Notes under the pieces: model-generated
What the model saw: only the letters and a program-made list of their open reading frames with translations
Database searches by the model: none
Told to the model about the DNA's origin: nothing
Source of the DNA: an uncultured Rhodoluna sp.
GTDB lineage: Bacteria > Actinomycetota > Actinomycetes > Actinomycetales > Microbacteriaceae
Direction: 5' to 3'
Assembly (NCBI GenBank): GCA_937898095.1
Contig: CALDKR010000077.1
Coordinates: 1 to 8,211, forward strand
DNA length: 8,211 nt
Position numbers and translations under genes: made by a program
Part shown: positions 6,346-8,211 of the stretch, one piece after another
Position numbering within the stretch: position 1 is the stretch's first letter
Layout: every line of letters begins with the position of its first letter

Positions 6346-7275
6346 TTGACCAACAAATCCACCGGTCGTCACCGCGCGGATGTCGAGATAAATATTCTTG
6401 AGACATTCGAATTGCGCAGCAGACGCACCATTAGAGAAGCTGAGCGAGCTCGACTAACCCGTCAAGCTCGTCGTTTGGCACGCGCTCAGCGCAAGCTAAA
6501 TCGCGCTGCTCTAGCCTCAAGTCAGGCGTCAAGCCCGCTAGCCCCAGCCGCTGCGAGAGCCGTTCAATCTCGATTCACTGTTCGAGCCAAGCGGCCAGTT
6601 AAGTTTTTTGCCCGACGCCCGGTGCGCAACTTTGTGACCATGGCAATCGCTTCAGGGTTATTCGCCACCTTCGCTCTGCCTGCATATGCCTATAACCCAG
6701 ACATCGCAGCTATGGCCAGATTCACCACCACAGATGCTCAGGCCGTTGCAGCATCTGAAGACACTCAAAATTTGACCGTGGCGGCAGTTAACACAGTCAA
6801 GTTCGTTCGCGGCAAATATGAATCTGCCGACGCAAGTGAGATCGCGCGCCAAGAAACCCTGAATGGCTATCGAACCTATTCGGGCCCAACTGCCGAAGAC
6901 TATCTAGCGAACCCGCCATTCTCAAAGATTGATGGCGCCACCGTTTTGCAGGTTGCAGCTAAATATGTCGGCACGCCATATGTTTTCGGTGGTTCGACGC
7001 CTGCCGGCTTTGACTGCTCGGGCTATGTTGCGTTTGTTTTTGCTCAATTCGGAATCGCCTTGCCGCACTCGGTGCACGGACAAGACCGCATAGGCATTTT
7101 GATTAAGCCTGAAGATGCCGTGCCTGGTGATTTGGTGATTATGAACGACTTGAGCCACGACGGCATTTATGCCGGCAACGGCAACTTCTATCACGCACCT
7201 CGACGCGGTGATACCGTCAAGTTGGCACCAATTTTCACAAGTCAGGTTCACTTCGTTCGCCTAGCCACGAACTAA
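6346..7275 (+). CDS. Exported NlpC/P60 (C40) cell-wall peptidase with a long basic N-terminal region
   Basis: A 309-residue protein read from TTG at 6346, ten bases after GGAGG. The C-terminal domain (about 198-309) is an NlpC/P60 cysteine peptidase, a family that cuts peptide stems of peptidoglycan: YVGTPYVFGGSTPAGFDCSGY holds the catalytic Cys224, SHDGIYAGNG holds His271, and FYHAPRRGD supplies the third polar residue, His283. GDLV (261-264) is also typical. A hydrophobic segment at about 96-112 (FVTMAIASGLFATFALP) ending AYA (113-115) looks like a signal segment with a cleavage site. Before it are 95 residues rich in Arg and Ala, with a probable long helix (about 25-55, RTIREAERARLTRQARRLAR); this is far longer than a normal signal n-region. 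Residues 116-195 have no domain I can name. It may be secreted or remain anchored. It has its own promoter and is not part of the ideR transcript. Confidence 0.9.
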   Translation: MTNKSTGRHRADVEINILETFELRSRRTIREAERARLTRQARRLARAQRKLNRAALASSQASSPLAPAAARAVQSRFTVRAKRPVKFFARRPVRNFVTMAIASGLFATFALPAYAYNPDIAAMARFTTTDAQAVAASEDTQNLTVAAVNTVKFVRGKYESADASEIARQETLNGYRTYSGPTAEDYLANPPFSKIDGATVLQVAAKYVGTPYVFGGSTPAGFDCSGYVAFVFAQFGIALPHSVHGQDRIGILIKPEDAVPGDLVIMNDLSHDGIYAGNGNFYHAPRRGDTVKLAPIFTSQVHFVRLATN

Positions 7276-7284
7276 AGGCGACTC

Positions 7285-7303
7285 GCGGCACATGTGCTGC
7301 CGC
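7285..7303 (+). terminator. GC-rich hairpin after the NlpC/P60 gene, weak terminator candidate
   Basis: GCGGCA (7285-7290) and TGCCGC (7298-7303) form a 6-bp stem with a 7-base loop, nine bases after the stop. It is followed by AAAACAC rather than a T-run, so intrinsic termination is doubtful. Confidence 0.35.
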
Positions 7304-7413
7304 AAAACACGATCGGCAATTGCAGCGCAAGAGGCCCCTGAATGGTTGCAAATTCTTAACCTAATCGTCACCAAAACACGAAAAGAATTTGCCGATTTCT
7401 AAAGTCGATTCGT

Positions 7414-7430
7414 CCTAACCTGAGGTTAGG
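7414..7430. promoter_or_regulatory. 17-bp perfect palindrome CCTAACCTGAGGTTAGG, candidate operator
   Basis: CCTAACCT and AGGTTAGG flank a single G. Each arm equals the AGGTTAG half-site of DtxR/IdeR boxes, but the arms face away from each other, the reverse of the usual box. It lies 32 bases before the small ORF. As RNA it could also form a 6-bp stem (CCUAAC/GUUAGG) with a 5-base loop. Confidence 0.5.
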
Positions 7431-7462
7431 GTCAAGTTGTTTGGCACTCGAAAAGAGGAATC

Positions 7463-7543
7463 ATGGTTTCAAAGCGCGGGCAAACCGGTTCGGCATTTGA
7501 GCACTGTCGATTTCTTCAACAGTGCCAAATTTTGGCTAACTAA
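7463..7543 (+). CDS. Candidate 26-residue small protein or leader peptide
   Basis: ATG at 7463 follows AAAAGAGGAATC, whose GAGG core (7455-7458) ends 4 bases before the start, and the frame runs 26 codons to TAA (7541-7543). The peptide begins MVSKRGQTGS, contains two cysteines (15 and 21) in an EHC-N5-C arrangement, and ends QILAN. There is no hydrophobic helix and no run of one amino acid as expected for an attenuation leader. The stop lies only 3 bases before the terminator stem, and a palindrome lies upstream, so the unit looks complete. The internal stem-loop (7496-7529) could instead mean that the transcript acts as an RNA. I do not recognise the peptide. Confidence 0.35.
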   Translation: MVSKRGQTGSAFEHCRFLQQCQILAN

Positions 7544-7546
7544 TTT

Positions 7547-7574
7547 GCGTCGTCAATTTTGACGGCGCTTTTTT
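7547..7574 (+). terminator. Rho-independent terminator
   Basis: GCGTCGTCA (7547-7555) pairs with TGACGGCGC (7560-7568) as a 9-bp stem with one G-U pair and a 4-base loop, followed directly by six T. It ends a rightward transcript arising between the NlpC/P60 gene and the HNH gene, the best evidence that something is transcribed there. Confidence 0.85.
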
Positions 7575-7641
7575 ATTAGCCGAACTGCTTGCCCTAGGCG
7601 AAAACCCAGAAGCCGTCCGGGTGAATTCGAAAGGATGCAGA

Positions 7642-8145
7642 TTGCGCACACTTGTTCTAAATGCGGGCTATGAGCCACTGGCCGTAGTCTCATTCAAACG
7701 AGCTCTGATTTTGGTTTTAAATCAAAAAGCTACCGTGCTTGCCGGCTCTCAAGAGCAGACCCTGCACAGTGCCAAAACCGACTTCGCTTTACCTTCAGTG
7801 ATTCTGCTATCTCGCTACGTGCGAATTTCTGGCTCTCGATTGATTCCGGTGTCTCGCCGAGGCGTGCTCCGACGAGACGGCCACCGCTGTGCATACTGCG
7901 CTAAAAATGCCAACACAATTGATCACGTGCAGCCAAAATCTCGTGGCGGCAAAGACACCTGGGAGAACCTGGTTGCCTGCTGCCTAAAGTGCAACAACAC
8001 CAAAGGCGACAAGACGCTGAGTGAGATCGGCTGGCAATTGCGAATCACGCCAAAGATGCCGAGTGGATCAATCTGGACCCTTCGCGGCGCCGAGCATCTT
8101 GAACCAGAGTGGGATGAATTTTTGAGCATTCCAAACGCAGCCTGA
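7642..8145 (+). CDS. HNH endonuclease family protein
   Basis: Read from TTG at 7642 this is a 167-residue protein starting MRTLVLNAGYEPLAVVSFKRA, the usual opening of a widespread actinobacterial stand-alone HNH family. AAAGGA (7630-7635) is six bases before this TTG; the longer frame from GTG at 7621 would put that site inside the gene. The nuclease core has zinc ligands C83-x2-C86 (CAYC) and C114-x2-C117 (CLKC), the catalytic DH (94-95, TIDHVQPKSRGG) and Asn109 in WENLVACC. RRGVLRRD (72-79) just before the core is typical. HNH domains cut DNA with a single divalent metal; the physiological substrate of this family is not known to me, and it need not be a mobile or defence gene. No partner gene is adjacent. 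A 67-base stretch separates it from the upstream terminator, so it has its own promoter, not clearly visible. Confidence 0.9.
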   Translation: MRTLVLNAGYEPLAVVSFKRALILVLNQKATVLAGSQEQTLHSAKTDFALPSVILLSRYVRISGSRLIPVSRRGVLRRDGHRCAYCAKNANTIDHVQPKSRGGKDTWENLVACCLKCNNTKGDKTLSEIGWQLRITPKMPSGSIWTLRGAEHLEPEWDEFLSIPNAA

Positions 8146-8159
8146 TTATTTGGATTAAG

Positions 8160-8211
8160 TGCCCCCGAGAAGAATCGAACTTCCGCACAAGGTTTAGGAA
8201 ACCTCTGCTCT
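8160..8211 (-). tRNA. tRNA-Arg(CCU), 3' portion, cut by window edge
   Basis: On the minus strand the window holds tRNA positions from about 21 to 73. Visible are the D-stem 3' strand GAGC, the anticodon stem GAGGT/ACCTT (one G-U pair) with loop TTCCTAA (8194-8200) and anticodon CCT (8196-8198), the T-arm with loop TTCGATT (8173-8179), the acceptor 3' strand CGGGGGC and discriminator A (8160). CCA is not encoded. CCU reads the AGG arginine codon. The 5' acceptor strand should be GCCCCCG beyond the window. It converges on the HNH gene with only 14 bases between. Confidence 0.93.

Larger units (their letters stand above)
7433..7574 (+). ncRNA. Candidate small structured transcript ending at an intrinsic terminator
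   Basis: If transcription begins just after the palindrome, an RNA of about 140 bases results. Its strongest stem is TTTG-a-GCACTGT (7496-7507) with ACAGTGCCAAA (7519-7529), 11 bp with one bulge. The same 3' arm can pair exactly with TTTGGCACT (7440-7448) near the 5' end, so two folds compete. A strong terminator closes it. The 5' end is a guess; it may equally be the mRNA of the 26-codon ORF. Confidence 0.35.
7276..7641. other. 366-base intergenic region with a compact regulatory or small-RNA unit
   Basis: This is the longest non-coding stretch. In order it holds a GC-rich hairpin (7285-7303), a TTAACCTAA half-site (7356-7364), a 17-bp palindrome (7414-7430), a ribosome site and 26-codon ORF (7463-7543) containing a stem-loop, an intrinsic terminator (7547-7574), and a 67-base leader to the HNH gene. 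TAAAGT (7400-7405) or TAGGGT (7427-7432) could be a -10, but neither has a convincing -35. I recognise no named RNA family. Confidence 0.6.

Noticed and set aside
7463..7543. Small ORF as ribosomal protein bL37 (short KRGRKRR-type peptide)
   Set aside because: Only the KRG near the start agrees; the rest lacks the basic repeats and the NHGKRPN-type ending.
7621..7641. Longer HNH start at GTG 7621
   Set aside because: The ribosome site AAAGGA lies within it, and the family begins at MRTLVLNAGYEPL.
7642..8145. HNH gene as part of a mobile intron, phage or restriction system
   Set aside because: No methyltransferase, terminase, intron or repeat is nearby; the protein matches a stand-alone chromosomal actinobacterial family.
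1..8211. CRISPR arrays, insertion sequences, attachment sites or a defence island
   Set aside because: No spaced direct repeats, transposase, terminal inverted repeats or integrase are visible; the tRNA at the right edge shows no duplicated 3' end within the window.

Overview
The window looks like a chromosomal segment of a small-genome actinobacterium, most likely Microbacteriaceae (perhaps a freshwater Luna-type lineage such as Rhodoluna or Aquiluna). This rests on recognised protein families (actinobacterial XPB helicase plus its partner, DUF3027, DUF2530, actinobacterial SerC, DtxR/IdeR), base composition near 50 percent GC by eye, frequent GTG/TTG starts, and very tight packing with gaps of a few bases and one long gene overlap. 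I see no mobile element, phage gene, CRISPR array or other sign of recent transfer; the gene content is core-like.

Layout. The left third is a leftward block: a small two-helix membrane protein (start 3160), a helicase-associated protein with a WYL-like C-terminus, and the XPB-type DNA repair helicase, which runs off the left edge. A divergent promoter region (3161-3234) separates it from a rightward pair, a cold-shock-domain protein with a C-terminal extension and a DUF3027 protein with a long acidic, then basic, tail. The DUF3027 gene runs tail to tail into a leftward pair, serC and a DUF2530 membrane protein. DUF3027 and DUF2530 overlap by 123 bases in exact codon register on opposite strands.

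To the right of serC lies a divergent regulator of the DtxR/IdeR type with all expected metal ligands, then an exported NlpC/P60 peptidase with an unusually long arginine-rich region before its signal segment. A 366-base non-coding stretch (7276-7641) follows. It holds a hairpin, a 17-bp perfect palindrome built of DtxR-like half-sites, a Shine-Dalgarno-led 26-codon ORF, competing stem-loops and a clear intrinsic terminator. An HNH endonuclease gene and the 3' part of a leftward tRNA-Arg(CCU) end the window.

Functionally the genes are mostly housekeeping: DNA repair, RNA chaperoning, serine synthesis, metal homeostasis and cell-wall remodelling. The parts most worth a second look are the codon-aligned antisense overlap (4076-4198) and the compact regulated-looking unit at 7414-7574, which could be a small RNA, a small protein gene, or both.
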